DNA from: Bacillus haynesii
GTDB taxonomy: Bacteria; Bacillota; Bacilli; Bacillales; Bacillaceae
Assembly: GCF_001969855.1 (NCBI RefSeq)
Contig: NZ_MRBL01000020.1
Location: forward strand, 62,001 to 126,000
Direction: 5' to 3'
Length of the DNA: 64,000 nt
Every line of letters starts with the position of its first letter. Within the stretch, counting starts at the first letter, position 1. The translations under genes were made by a program, and so were the position numbers. Shown here in pieces: positions 17,023-24,747 of the stretch. The notes beneath the pieces are model-generated. The model was not told the DNA's origin, made no database searches, and was given only the letters and a program-made list of their open reading frames with translations.

Positions 17023-17997
17023 TTGGTAGAATTTAGTGAAATCGTAAAACATCAGCTTACAACGACGGGGTTAAGAAAATTAACCAAGTTCATTCGAAAG
17101 GAGTTTCCGGCAAAAGGGCAACCCCATTCTGAACAAATGAAAAAGTATGAAGCTCTTAAAAAGTTAAGTCATAATGATCTCTCCTTTGGAATAGCTCGGA
17201 TGGTACGAATTGAATCAAGTTTTGACCATTCGAAATTTGCTGGACTTTTTGTTTTAATAATAGGTTCATTGCTTGGTGCATTTAAATTTATGTTAATCGA
17301 TAATCCACTACCTCTTGGAGGAGAAGTTTATTTTACATTCACAGTGTTTGCAGTTTCATTGATTTTTATTGGTGTTGGATTGGATAAAAGAGATATGATA
17401 ACAGCAAATTACTTTAAAGAGTTACTTGAGCAGGCAAAGGCTGATAAAGGGAATGGAAAAGAGAATGAAAAGGACAACCCTATTTCCCAAATAAGGCCTA
17501 ACAATCGAATTGAAGTAAAGATCTCAAATTTATTGCCTTTTTGGAAAAAGAATAATTTTTATATAAAAGAAGCAAAAAATTTAGAGGAAATCTTACTTGA
17601 ATGGTCTAACAAAGAATTGGCTTTCTACATAAGTGACTATTTTGGTTATTGGTCATCTAAAAATAAAAAAGCTGAAATGAAACGTATTAGGGGCTTAGAT
17701 TTGGATACTGTTATTTTGGCTATTGCAAGATTGAAGAATATCGAAGAGTATACTGATAATTCAAAGATTATTCCAGGTCTAGCAACGGTAACCACCTTCT
17801 TTGCACCTTCACTCATACAGTACTTTGCCTATGGGAAGCTTACTTATTTTTCAGTCATAGTTGGATTTATTATTTCTTTGGTGACCCTTTATGTGTTTAG
17901 TGTGAAAGTTGATTTTGGAAGGACATATCGAGCAAACGCAGTTCAATTTAGAAGCTTATTGGAGCAAGTGAAATCTGAAATGGAGAAGGCGTCCTGA
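17023..17997 (+). CDS. Two-module membrane protein, unknown, tandem paralogue of 18094
   Basis: 324 aa; TTG start 5 nt after GAGGTGA. Two homologous modules. Module 1 (residues about 1-145): helical LTKFIRKEFP, then KKLSHNDLSFGIARMVRIESSFDHSKF, two membrane helices, and FKELLEQAKADK. Module 2 (about 165-324): NLEEILLEWSNKELAFYISDY, RGLDLDTVILAIARLKNIEEYTDNSKI, two helices, and FRSLLEQVKSEMEK. The cytosolic helical parts and the membrane hairpins repeat in order. No catalytic motif is visible. It could be a membrane sensor, immunity protein or defence effector; the function is unknown. The terminator stem spans its stop codon. Confidence 0.75.
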   Translation: MVEFSEIVKHQLTTTGLRKLTKFIRKEFPAKGQPHSEQMKKYEALKKLSHNDLSFGIARMVRIESSFDHSKFAGLFVLIIGSLLGAFKFMLIDNPLPLGGEVYFTFTVFAVSLIFIGVGLDKRDMITANYFKELLEQAKADKGNGKENEKDNPISQIRPNNRIEVKISNLLPFWKKNNFYIKEAKNLEEILLEWSNKELAFYISDYFGYWSSKNKKAEMKRIRGLDLDTVILAIARLKNIEEYTDNSKIIPGLATVTTFFAPSLIQYFAYGKLTYFSVIVGFIISLVTLYVFSVKVDFGRTYRANAVQFRSLLEQVKSEMEKAS

Positions 17998-18015
17998 TGG
18001 ATGTCTTTTTTATTT
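17986..18015 (+). terminator. Terminator spanning the stop of 17023 gene
   Basis: GGCGTCC, TGAT loop, GGATGTC (with G-T pairs), then TTTTTTATTTT. The TGA stop lies in the loop. The terminator of the paralogue has a very similar sequence. Confidence 0.65.
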
Positions 18016-18044
18016 TGGGGATATAGGGCGTTCCCTCCCTCCTC

Positions 18045-18073
18045 TTTAAAATTTTCCATTTATGTACGATAAT
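18045..18073 (+). promoter_or_regulatory. Promoter of 18094 membrane gene (duplicate)
   Basis: TTTAAA, 17 bp, GATAAT, embedded in a CCTC-CTTTAAAATTTTCCA context shared with the first copy. Confidence 0.55.
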
Positions 18074-18093
18074 CACTTTGAGGTGATTTTGCA

Positions 18094-18552
18094 ATGAGTG
18101 CTGATGAATATTATAAAAAATATTTAGAAGAGAGTTTAATTAAGCTAAAAACTCCAGAACTCATAAAATTTATTAAAAGAGAATTTCCTGAAGAGGTGAC
18201 TTATAACCATGAGGTTCACCAAAAGAAAATTGAAATTTTGAAATCCCTATCTACAACAGACTTATCGGCAGCTAGCGCCAGATTGTCTAGAATTGAGCGA
18301 AAGTTTGATCATACTAAATTATGGACTATCGGCGCTGTTTTTATTGGTACAGCTCTTGTTAATTTACAAATCTTATTTAAAGTAAACCTCACAAAAATTT
18401 CCGAGGAAAATTATATTAATTGTTTATTGTATGGTATTGCTGCCTTAACAGTGTGTTATATCATGTATAGGGGCATCAGAAAGGATAAGAAAATATCAGA
18501 TACAGTAGCATATTTAAAGGACTTGATTGAACATGTTAAATCAGATAAGTAA
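18094..18552 (+). CDS. One-module membrane protein, paralogue of 17023 gene
   Basis: 152 aa; ATG 8 nt after GAGGTGA. It has the same order as each module of the upstream protein: LKTPELIKFIKREFPEE, KSLSTTDLSAASARLSRIER and KFDHTKL, two membrane helices (residues about 77-95 and 108-125), and LKDLIEHVKSDK at the end. Identity with module 1 is obvious by eye over the first 75 residues. Promoter and terminator are also duplicated, so a whole transcription unit was copied. The function is unknown. Confidence 0.75.
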   Translation: MSADEYYKKYLEESLIKLKTPELIKFIKREFPEEVTYNHEVHQKKIEILKSLSTTDLSAASARLSRIERKFDHTKLWTIGAVFIGTALVNLQILFKVNLTKISEENYINCLLYGIAALTVCYIMYRGIRKDKKISDTVAYLKDLIEHVKSDK

Positions 18553-18569
18553 CATTTTAAGCTGAAAAG

Positions 18570-18600
18570 AAAAGGCATCTTAATGGTGTCTTTTTATTTT
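18570..18600 (+). terminator. Terminator of 18094 gene
   Basis: AAAGGCATC, TTAAT, GGTGTCTTT (wobble stem), then TTATTTTT. It is homologous to the terminator at 17986-18015. Confidence 0.6.
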
Positions 18601-18655
18601 TGAAGTTGCAAATGAAAAACATTGCATCAGAAAAAGTATGTCAGGATAGAACTAA

Positions 18656-18680
18656 AAAAAGCAGGCCGCCCACCTGCTTA
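18656..18680 (-). terminator. Terminator of 18678 gene
   Basis: GCAGG and CCTGC arms extended by AA/TT, loop CCGCCCA. On the minus strand it is followed by TTTTTTT. Confidence 0.75.
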
Positions 18681-19016
18681 ATCTGTCTTAGCTTTCTTCC
18701 ATCTACTCTTAATCATCACCATGAACAAAATATGAAACAATACAACGATGATATTATACTTAGGGTCAATTTTTAAAAAGACAGTATTAAAAGTCATCAC
18801 TAGAATCATGAGGAGTGTTGCAATCCACCATATAACTTCATATTTTTTATCACCCTGCTCTTGGCTCTTCTTACGTTTAACCAGGTCAAAAATCAAACAA
18901 GCAGCCACAAAAACCACTAAAACAAATGTTGTCACAGGGAAAGAAAAGTTTGATTTGACGTTATACATTATAACCGCCCCTAAAGCCCCGAATATAAAAC
19001 TAATAAGTAATCTCAT
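18678..19016 (-). CDS. 112-aa membrane protein with four spans, unknown
   Basis: The start is set at 19016 (MRLLISFIFGALGAVIMYNV), with AAAGGTAGG about 9 nt upstream; a GTG ten codons earlier has no RBS. Four hydrophobic segments at about residues 3-20, 28-45, 62-80 and 88-106 are joined by a basic loop (LVKRKKSQEQGDKKY). The C-terminus is basic (SRWKKAKTD), so both ends are cytosolic. No family is recognised. It belongs to the islet. Confidence 0.65.
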   Translation of the reverse strand: MRLLISFIFGALGAVIMYNVKSNFSFPVTTFVLVVFVAACLIFDLVKRKKSQEQGDKKYEVIWWIATLLMILVMTFNTVFLKIDPKYNIIVVLFHILFMVMIKSRWKKAKTD

Positions 19017-19109
19017 CGTTAATATCCTACCTTTCTTAATTTTCACATTAATTTGCTGGGATAAAGTTTATGAACAAGAATAATATACCAAAGAAAAGGT
19101 GAAAAACCC

Positions 19110-19286
19110 ATGAACAAAAGTGAAGTTTTAGAAATATTCGAGGAGGTTCTTGAAGAGTGGTTTTCTGCTGAATTGATTCTTTTAAGCCAAGGTGGTGATG
19201 GTACTGCTAACCTTGAAATGAAAAAAGAATTGTATAGGGAGCGTTTTATTGAGGCGTTAGAAGCGACACTCGTTAGCATTATCTAA
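19110..19286 (+). CDS. 58-aa acidic helical protein, unknown
   Basis: ATG 8 nt after AAAGGTGA. The product begins MNKSEVLEIFEEVLEEWFSA and has a glycine-rich turn (QGGDG) and a second helix (MKKELYRERFIEALEATLVS), so it is predicted as an amphipathic two-helix protein. The net charge is strongly negative. Small acidic helical proteins in such islets are often antitoxins, phage regulators or inhibitors; none is recognised. It lies divergent from the membrane gene at 19016. Confidence 0.55.
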   Translation: MNKSEVLEIFEEVLEEWFSAELILLSQGGDGTANLEMKKELYRERFIEALEATLVSII

Positions 19287-19315
19287 ACATTTTTCGATAT
19301 CTGCCTTCAAAGATA

Positions 19316-19340
19316 AAAAGGTTGCCCTGGTAAGGCAACC
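19316..19340 (-). terminator. Terminator of the secreted protein / small peptide unit
   Basis: GGTTGCC and GGCAACC are perfect 7-bp arms. On the minus strand it is followed by TTTTTATC. It ends the 20203-19398 transcription unit. Confidence 0.8.
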
Positions 19341-19397
19341 GATTGAGTGCTTTAAATGCTACCATTTGTCTATTAGATCTTGCGAAATGGAACTTCT

Positions 19398-19508
19398 TCA
19401 ATTTTTTTGAGCGTTTCTTTTAAGAAATATCTTTCTGAATAAAAAGACTAACCCAATCAAACATAAGATGGTGATAATACTTCCTGGAATTCCAAAACTA
19501 CTTAGCAT
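19398..19508 (-). CDS. 36-aa single-span membrane peptide, possible immunity peptide
   Basis: ATG follows AAAGGAGAATCTATA. The product begins MLSSFGIPGSIITILCLIGL and continues VFLFRKIFLKRNAQKN: one hydrophobic helix (residues 7-24) and a strongly basic tail (positive-inside). It starts 32 bp after the stop of the secreted-protein gene on the same strand, before the shared terminator. A secreted protein followed by a tiny membrane peptide repeats the logic of the 3701/4501 pair. Immunity, export help or a holin-like toxin are alternatives. Confidence 0.6.
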   Translation of the reverse strand: MLSSFGIPGSIITILCLIGLVFLFRKIFLKRNAQKN

Positions 19509-19540
19509 ATTATAGATTCTCCTTTTATATAAGTACTAAC

Positions 19541-20203
19541 TTAATTTGGGTTTACCGTAAAAGTGCCGCCTTTATGATTAACAGTAACGGTACACCATGT
19601 TGAAGCATAAACTACAACCGCAGAATATCTCTTAGTTGCAGAGAGTGTGGTATTTTTCCCAGAAGTTGAAATTGATCCCGAGTATACTTTACCAACACCT
19701 CCGCTCCCTACTAATCCATAAGCATTGTGAAAAACTTCAGTTTTTACAGAAGTTACTTTACTGGCACCTGCAGTTGTACTTGTCTTCAGGTTAGAAGCAC
19801 CGAAACTTTGATTTATCAAATTTTGAATATCGTCTTTAATGTTTCCGCTTACTTTTACTGTAACACCATTGGATGTTTTAGAGCCAGAAATGTATTTTGT
19901 AGCAAGTATATTTACATCTTCAGGATTGGCTGGGGATGCATACATTTCAACAAAAGCTTGATCTTTTAATGAGAATTCTTCTCCGATATTGTATTCTCGA
20001 TCAATTCTTTCAAAGTTCGAAACTATTTCTTCTTGAGACAAGTTTGTCATCTTTTCTTTATACGCTTGTTTTTGTTCTTCCACCGTTTGGCTTGAATAAT
20101 CTTCTTTTGAATCCTTTGAAACAGCATTGGTTGTGTTACTAAATGTGAAACCCAAAGTTAAAACAAGTGGCATACCTAAAAATAAGAGTTTCTTTGCTAA
20201 CAA
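19541..20203 (-). CDS. Secreted protein of unknown function, possible toxin
   Basis: 220 aa; TTG start 8 nt after AAGGGGG. Residues 1-27 are a Sec signal peptide (AKKLLFLGMPLVLTLGFTFS, NTTNA|V). Residues 28-110 are polar and helical (KQAYKEKMTNLSQEEIVSNF), propeptide-like. The C-terminal part is Ser/Thr/Gly-rich and beta-prone: FHNAYGLVGSGGVGKVYSG, then YASTWCTVTVNHKGGTFTV with a single Cys. The end pattern W-x-x-T-x-T/V resembles the end of the 3701 protein (EWHITNTITC) and both have an HNA motif, suggesting a very distant relation. No family is named with confidence. Confidence 0.7.
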   Translation of the reverse strand: MLAKKLLFLGMPLVLTLGFTFSNTTNAVSKDSKEDYSSQTVEEQKQAYKEKMTNLSQEEIVSNFERIDREYNIGEEFSLKDQAFVEMYASPANPEDVNILATKYISGSKTSNGVTVKVSGNIKDDIQNLINQSFGASNLKTSTTAGASKVTSVKTEVFHNAYGLVGSGGVGKVYSGSISTSGKNTTLSATKRYSAVVVYASTWCTVTVNHKGGTFTVNPN

Positions 20204-20220
20204 ATGAAATTCCCCCTTAC

Positions 20221-20869
20221 TAGATATTATTTGTGACTAAAAAAATGATATCATAGTAAAGGAGAATTTCATGTAAAGTTTTTGTAAATTTGCTTGTTAA
20301 TCCCTGGCGACTCTATCCCCTGACGCGCTATAGAAGAAGTCAATTGCGCTACACTTAAACTCCCTGTGCTTAAACACATTCTTTTACTAGTTGGCTTCAT
20401 TTTTATTAATGATTGTCTCTGAGTGTTTACTCTACTGTAGATGAATGTTAAACAGATCATAGGTTTGACGGGTTAATCTCCTCTCCCCCTTCCCTTCTGC
20501 TCAAGATACATGAAGAATGGTATGGTATTCACTTTTTTGAAATAGTGTTAGATTAAACAGACTGCTTAAAAAGGCAACTCCATATAATATGAGTTTACAC
20601 ATCATATAAAATTTGTTTCACTGAAGGTTCTAAATCACGAAGCTCTTCAAATCATGACAAAGACTTTTTAATACAACTTTATATTACCATGGCTCGTAAA
20701 ATCCTCGAGTTTAATTAAACCTCTATCCAAGAAGTTTTCTATTACGGTTCCAACTCAAAACAAACACTGTTTAATAAATTCTTTCTTCGAAAAGTATATT
20801 TAAATTACACATTCAAAAATCTAATCTTGTGAACAACATCACCCATTGCTGTGGTAGCTTCCAATACAA
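20221..20869. other. Gene-poor AT-rich end of the islet, possible gene remnants
   Basis: No supported CDS is visible. On the minus strand around 20640-20760, frames such as ENFLDRGLIKLEDFTSHGN and FEELRDLEPSVKQILYDV look coding but are split by stops and frame changes, suggesting one decayed gene. A 63-codon frame at 20269-20460 has no RBS. Confidence 0.35.
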
Positions 20870-20915
20870 AAAGAATAGGATAAGCAGAACTGATCACTGC
20901 TCACCTATCCCATTC
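20870..20915 (-). terminator. Terminator of manR
   Basis: On the minus strand, GAATGGGATAGGTGAGCAG pairs with CTGCTTATCCTATTC around TGATCAGTT and is followed by TTTTTG. It marks the right edge of the islet. Confidence 0.75.
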
Positions 20916-20985
20916 TGTTGCCATTTATCATGTGCAAATCGATATTTTCTTGAATTTTAATGAAGGTCAGGGCGCCGCTCCGCTT

Positions 20986-22929
20986 TTAATAATCCAAATA
21001 AGATAAGAACTTCATCACATTTGTTTCTTTCGTCAGCTTTTGGATGAAAGCCGGCTGCTCGCTTAAGGTGGACAGCTCTTGAAACAATTGTTTTGTCATG
21101 TTTTGATCCTCATGTTTGACAGCCAGCATAAAGACGAGCGATACTTTTTCAGAGCCCCAGTCAAGCGGCTGTTTTAATGTGGCGATCGCAATGGCTGACT
21201 GCTTAATCAATTTAGCATTCGCGTGGGGAATGGCGATGCCCGCACCGATGTTTGTCGCCGACATTTTTTCTCTCATGACGGCGTGTACAGCATATTCTTT
21301 TTCCACATAGCCTTTCTCATATAAAGCCATTGCCAGCTGTTCAATCAGCTTGTAGCGGTGTTCTGACTCTTGCTGCAAGAAAACGAGAAAAGGAGTCGTG
21401 TCGTTCAGCACCTTAAACGTTTTTTGTTTTTGGCGGTACGATTCACCGAGCTGATCCATAAAATCGCCTAGCTTTTTCTCATCAGCTGACTCGAGCAGCG
21501 GTGATACAACAATATGGGGAATTGATAAATCCTCCAGGCTGACCGTTGATATGACAAGCTCGATATCTTCATGTCGCGCAGTATAGTCCGCCAAATCAGC
21601 TTTCGCGATGCAGTCCATCACGGCAATTTGGTGGAATTTCCGTTCGATTTTTGTCCGCAGCAGCTGTGACATCCCGATGCCCATGTGACAGACGATGATC
21701 GCTTTTTTATGCTTGTCTTTTCCATAGCTGAAGCGTTCGATCGCCGCTTGGAAATGCAATGTCAGATAGGCGGCTTCTTCCTCGGGAATCGAAAGTGAAA
21801 ATGTTTGGTTGATGTCTTCAAGAACATCAATGACAATATGAAACAGATAAGGGTACATTTTTTTGATATCGTTGAGCATCGGATTTGATACGGAAAGATC
21901 ATAGCTCAGCCGGTTTAAAACGGTATTTAGGTGAACTTTCAACCCGTTGATCAAAACACGGTCCTCGCGGAAATCCATCATTTTCAACTCTGATACGCGT
22001 TTGATTAAATATTCGACAACCTTTGGAAGCAAAGGGTTTTCCAGTCCGCTCTCCCCTTCTTTCCCAAATGGGTAACGAACTTTTCCGCCTAATATATGCA
22101 ATGTTAAATAGACGGCTTCTTCTTCAGGAAAGCGGATCGCAAAAACCGCTTCCAGCCGTTTTAAACACGCATACGTCCACTGAAATTCTTTTTTCTTTTT
22201 GACTGCATCTATTTCCCCCGGCGAAATGGTGATCGGCTGTTTCATTTTGATGCGGCGGATCATCAGCAGTGTATGCAATAGTAAATTTTCGAACGTTTCA
22301 TCAGTGAAATATAAAGAATGGCGCTTTTGTAATGATCTGATCTCACTTTTAACAAATTCCACTTCGTGACTTAAAAATTGGCTTTTAATAAATCGGCTTG
22401 TAAACTCCGGGTTGTCAATCAACTCCGAGATGCGCGCCAACGCTTTTCTCTTATTTTTTTCACTTCCTTCGATCTTTAAACCGAGGCGCTGCTTGGACAC
22501 CAGTGTGAGGCCAAACCGCTTAAGCCAAACTTCGATTTTATTCAAATCTCTTTTGATGGAAGACTTATTCAAGAAGTGCTCGGCAGCCATTTCTTTTGCG
22601 GAAACCGGCTTTGGATTCATTAATAACTGATAAGCGATTTGCAGTATTCTTTCTTCATCAGATTGCTGCTTTGCGGCGTGATGTTGGGTATATAATTGCC
22701 GGCTTAAACGGGCCCTTTCATGATCTTCGATATTCAAATAAACGCCCAGTCCCGGTTTGCGAATCAATTGAGCATGAGAATGCTGATTGAGATAATCCTC
22801 AATCGTTTTCAGATCATTTCTGATCGTTTTTTCAGAACACTTTACCCTGTCTGCGAAATCTTGTACGACTAAATAGTCATCAGGTTCAGATAACAACAGA
22901 TTCAGAATGTCTTTTTGCCTCATATTCAT
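20986..22929 (-). CDS. manR: Mannose operon transcriptional activator (PRD/PTS regulator)
   Basis: The start is at 22929 (MNMRQKDILNLLLSEPDDYL) behind AGGTGA; the longer upstream frame is non-coding. 647 aa: DeoR-type HTH (1-60), a second HTH (about 85-150), PRD1 and PRD2 with conserved His in LLHTLLMIRRIK, LTLHILGG and LTLHFQAAIERF, an EIIB-Gat-like domain with Cys in VCHMGIGMSQL, and an EIIA-fructose-like domain with His in AGIAIPHANAK. ManR activates manR and manP in response to PTS phosphorylation. The order and length fit B. subtilis ManR (648 aa). An operator-like motif lies 121 bp upstream. Confidence 0.93.
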   Translation of the reverse strand: MNMRQKDILNLLLSEPDDYLVVQDFADRVKCSEKTIRNDLKTIEDYLNQHSHAQLIRKPGLGVYLNIEDHERARLSRQLYTQHHAAKQQSDEERILQIAYQLLMNPKPVSAKEMAAEHFLNKSSIKRDLNKIEVWLKRFGLTLVSKQRLGLKIEGSEKNKRKALARISELIDNPEFTSRFIKSQFLSHEVEFVKSEIRSLQKRHSLYFTDETFENLLLHTLLMIRRIKMKQPITISPGEIDAVKKKKEFQWTYACLKRLEAVFAIRFPEEEAVYLTLHILGGKVRYPFGKEGESGLENPLLPKVVEYLIKRVSELKMMDFREDRVLINGLKVHLNTVLNRLSYDLSVSNPMLNDIKKMYPYLFHIVIDVLEDINQTFSLSIPEEEAAYLTLHFQAAIERFSYGKDKHKKAIIVCHMGIGMSQLLRTKIERKFHQIAVMDCIAKADLADYTARHEDIELVISTVSLEDLSIPHIVVSPLLESADEKKLGDFMDQLGESYRQKQKTFKVLNDTTPFLVFLQQESEHRYKLIEQLAMALYEKGYVEKEYAVHAVMREKMSATNIGAGIAIPHANAKLIKQSAIAIATLKQPLDWGSEKVSLVFMLAVKHEDQNMTKQLFQELSTLSEQPAFIQKLTKETNVMKFLSYLDY

Positions 22930-23049
22930 ATCTCTCTCACCTGTTTTTCTATCCTTCCCGTCAATTTCACTCAAAAGAAATGATAGTATAAGTATACTAC
23001 ATACGTAACCGTTTACATTATACAGTGAAATAAAAGGGCCAAAAGTTTC

Positions 23050-23076
23050 GTTTTTTACCGAAACTTCCGGAAAAAA
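23050..23076. promoter_or_regulatory. Putative ManR operator of manR
   Basis: GTTTTTTACCG, five bases, TCCGGAAAAA. The blocks are identical to the site before manP at 16242-16268. Confidence 0.75.
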
Positions 23077-23182
23077 TGCTTTTATCATCAACTCGGAAAT
23101 TTTTCTTTTATAGGGATTTTTTACAATAGATGATAGTGAGGGGGGCAGACGGGACAAGTAAAACAGTCGTACGGCCTTGAGC

Positions 23183-23228
23183 AACGTTTAAGGATCAGCG
23201 GAGTTGCTCCCGCCGATCCTTAAACGTT
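23183..23228 (-). terminator. Long perfect inverted repeat ending the ABC operon
   Basis: AACGTTTAAGGATC and GATCCTTAAACGTT are 14-bp arms extended inside by GCGG/CCGC. It overlaps the permease stop codon. No T-run follows, so it may protect the mRNA end or terminate weakly. Confidence 0.6.
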
Positions 23229-23883
23229 AAAATTCTCTTTTATGATAAAAGCTCAGCGATATCGCATATGAAACAGAGATCATCACGAGCAGTACACCAA
23301 CCAAAAGGATGAATGTACCCGCATTTGACATTTCGCTCAGAAAAGCCGTTAATTTTTGGCTCAATGCAAGGTTCTCCTCCGCATCTATAAATTTAAAAAA
23401 GGCAGTCCCTCCAAATATAATGACGAAAAATATAATGATATTCGCCATTTTGGACTTCAAATAGCCGTACTTAAAAATCAGCGGAAATGAGATCGAGCTA
23501 AATAAAGTGACTGCCACTACAGCACCCATGGCTCCTGAAAATGTCAATGGGAAATCAAGCGGCAAGTGCAGCAATTGTCCGAGCGCATTAATCAAAGTAT
23601 AGAAGAGAATGGCATAAGCCGTATAGACATAAACCGATACATATTTCGATAAAACGATGATGCTTCTTTTAATAGGCAAGCTGATCAGGATTTTATCACT
23701 GTTGTTTTTGTCTTCTAAGGAGCTTGCGCCTAATGCCAGCTGATACGTGACAGCCAAAACCGCGACTGTATATCCGACAAGCTCAAGCTGCGACAATGTA
23801 AAAGTGAAAAAAATCATCAATAACAGCGATAGTTTCATTGCCCTTTTCTGCATTAAAATATCCTTTTTAATAAGATGATACAT
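23227..23883 (-). CDS. ABC transporter permease (ABC-2 type)
   Basis: The start is at 23883 (MYHLIKKDILMQKRAMKL), 8 nt after AGGAG; a GTG three codons earlier has no spacing. 218 aa with six hydrophobic segments, ending SLSFYHKREF. LEDKNNSDKILISLPIKRSIIVLSKY is the cytosolic loop typical of ABC-2 permeases of the YtrC/YhcI/BcrB kind. It overlaps the ATPase gene by 17 bp. Together with the ATPase and GntR regulator it forms a YtrA-type stress-exporter operon; the substrate is unknown but cell-wall antibiotics are common for this class. Confidence 0.85.
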   Translation of the reverse strand: MYHLIKKDILMQKRAMKLSLLLMIFFTFTLSQLELVGYTVAVLAVTYQLALGASSLEDKNNSDKILISLPIKRSIIVLSKYVSVYVYTAYAILFYTLINALGQLLHLPLDFPLTFSGAMGAVVAVTLFSSISFPLIFKYGYLKSKMANIIIFFVIIFGGTAFFKFIDAEENLALSQKLTAFLSEMSNAGTFILLVGVLLVMISVSYAISLSFYHKREF

Positions 23884-24745
23884 GTTGATCACTCCTGCCG
23901 GTAGAAAATACTAGAATATCTTCCAAAGTCGGTTTTTCTATCATGACGGAATCCCCAAAATGCTGAACGACTTCCCGCTTATCTCTGGAGAGCGCTTCAA
24001 AACCATAGCGGTTTTTCTTGATGCCGATTAAGGCGTCTTCGTTCCCTTTGCGCAGCGTATCAAGGTCTCCTTTCACAATGCAGTACTCCTCCAACAGCTC
24101 ATCCTTTGTCTTGCTCAGCACGAGCCGGCCGTTATGAATGAAAGTGATATAGTCCGCTACTTTTTCTAAATCAGAGGTAATATGCGTCGAAAAGAAAATC
24201 GACTTGTTTTCGTCCTGCAGCAATGTTTGCAGCACGTCAAGGAGCTCGGACCTGACAAGGGGATCGAGTCCTGATGTCGGTTCATCCATGATCAATAATT
24301 CGGCATGATGGGATAGCGCGACCGCCAGTGAGAATTTCATCTTCATCCCTTTTGACAAGTTTTTGATCTGTTTGTTTAAAGGGAGCTGGAAGTCTTTTGC
24401 GTAGCGCTGAAAAACAGCCTCGTCCCACTTTTTGTAAAACGGTCTGATGATTCCTTTCATTTCGTTTGGCGTCAGTTCTTCGTAAAAATAATTTTCATCG
24501 TATACAAAGCCGATTTTCTGTTTGATTTCGATATTGTGTTTTTCATTGTCGAGACCGAAAATGCTGATGTCTCCTTCATCTTTTTTGATCAGGTTCATGA
24601 TCAGCTTGATGGTCGTGCTTTTTCCGGCTCCGTTCGGGCCGATAAAACCCATAATATACCCTTTTTCAAGCGAGAAGTTGATGTTTTCTAAAGAGAAATC
24701 TTGATAATGTTTTGTTACATTTTTTAATTCCAGTATGCTGGTCAC
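23867..24745 (-). CDS. ABC transporter ATP-binding protein
   Basis: A GTG start at 24745 (MTSILELKNVTKHYQ) has GAGGAG 8 nt upstream; the GTG at 24754 is too close to it. 292 aa. Walker A GPNGAGKSTTIKL, Q-loop region, signature LSKGMKMKFSLA (variant of LSGGQ), Walker B LLIMDEPTSGLDP and the H-loop FFSTHITSDLEK are all present. A C-terminal region of about 80 aa is typical of BcrA/YtrB-like subunits. It lies 2 bp after the regulator stop. Confidence 0.92.
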   Translation of the reverse strand: MTSILELKNVTKHYQDFSLENINFSLEKGYIMGFIGPNGAGKSTTIKLIMNLIKKDEGDISIFGLDNEKHNIEIKQKIGFVYDENYFYEELTPNEMKGIIRPFYKKWDEAVFQRYAKDFQLPLNKQIKNLSKGMKMKFSLAVALSHHAELLIMDEPTSGLDPLVRSELLDVLQTLLQDENKSIFFSTHITSDLEKVADYITFIHNGRLVLSKTKDELLEEYCIVKGDLDTLRKGNEDALIGIKKNRYGFEALSRDKREVVQHFGDSVMIEKPTLEDILVFSTGRSDQHVSSY

Positions 24746-24747
24746 TT

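Larger units (their letters stand above)
16290..20869. mobile_element. AT-rich insertion between manP and manR (genomic islet)
   Basis: About 4.5 kb with genes on both strands and visibly higher AT content than the flanking man genes. None of its eight genes is a recognisable housekeeping family. It starts just upstream of the manP control region and ends at the manR terminator, where B. subtilis has the two genes adjacent. No integrase, transposase or flanking repeat is visible, so the mode of entry is unknown. Confidence 0.6.

Noticed and set aside
20269-20460. 63-codon minus-strand ORF upstream of the secreted-protein gene
   Set aside because: No RBS for its first or internal Met, and no recognisable pattern. 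It lies in a probable promoter/decayed region.
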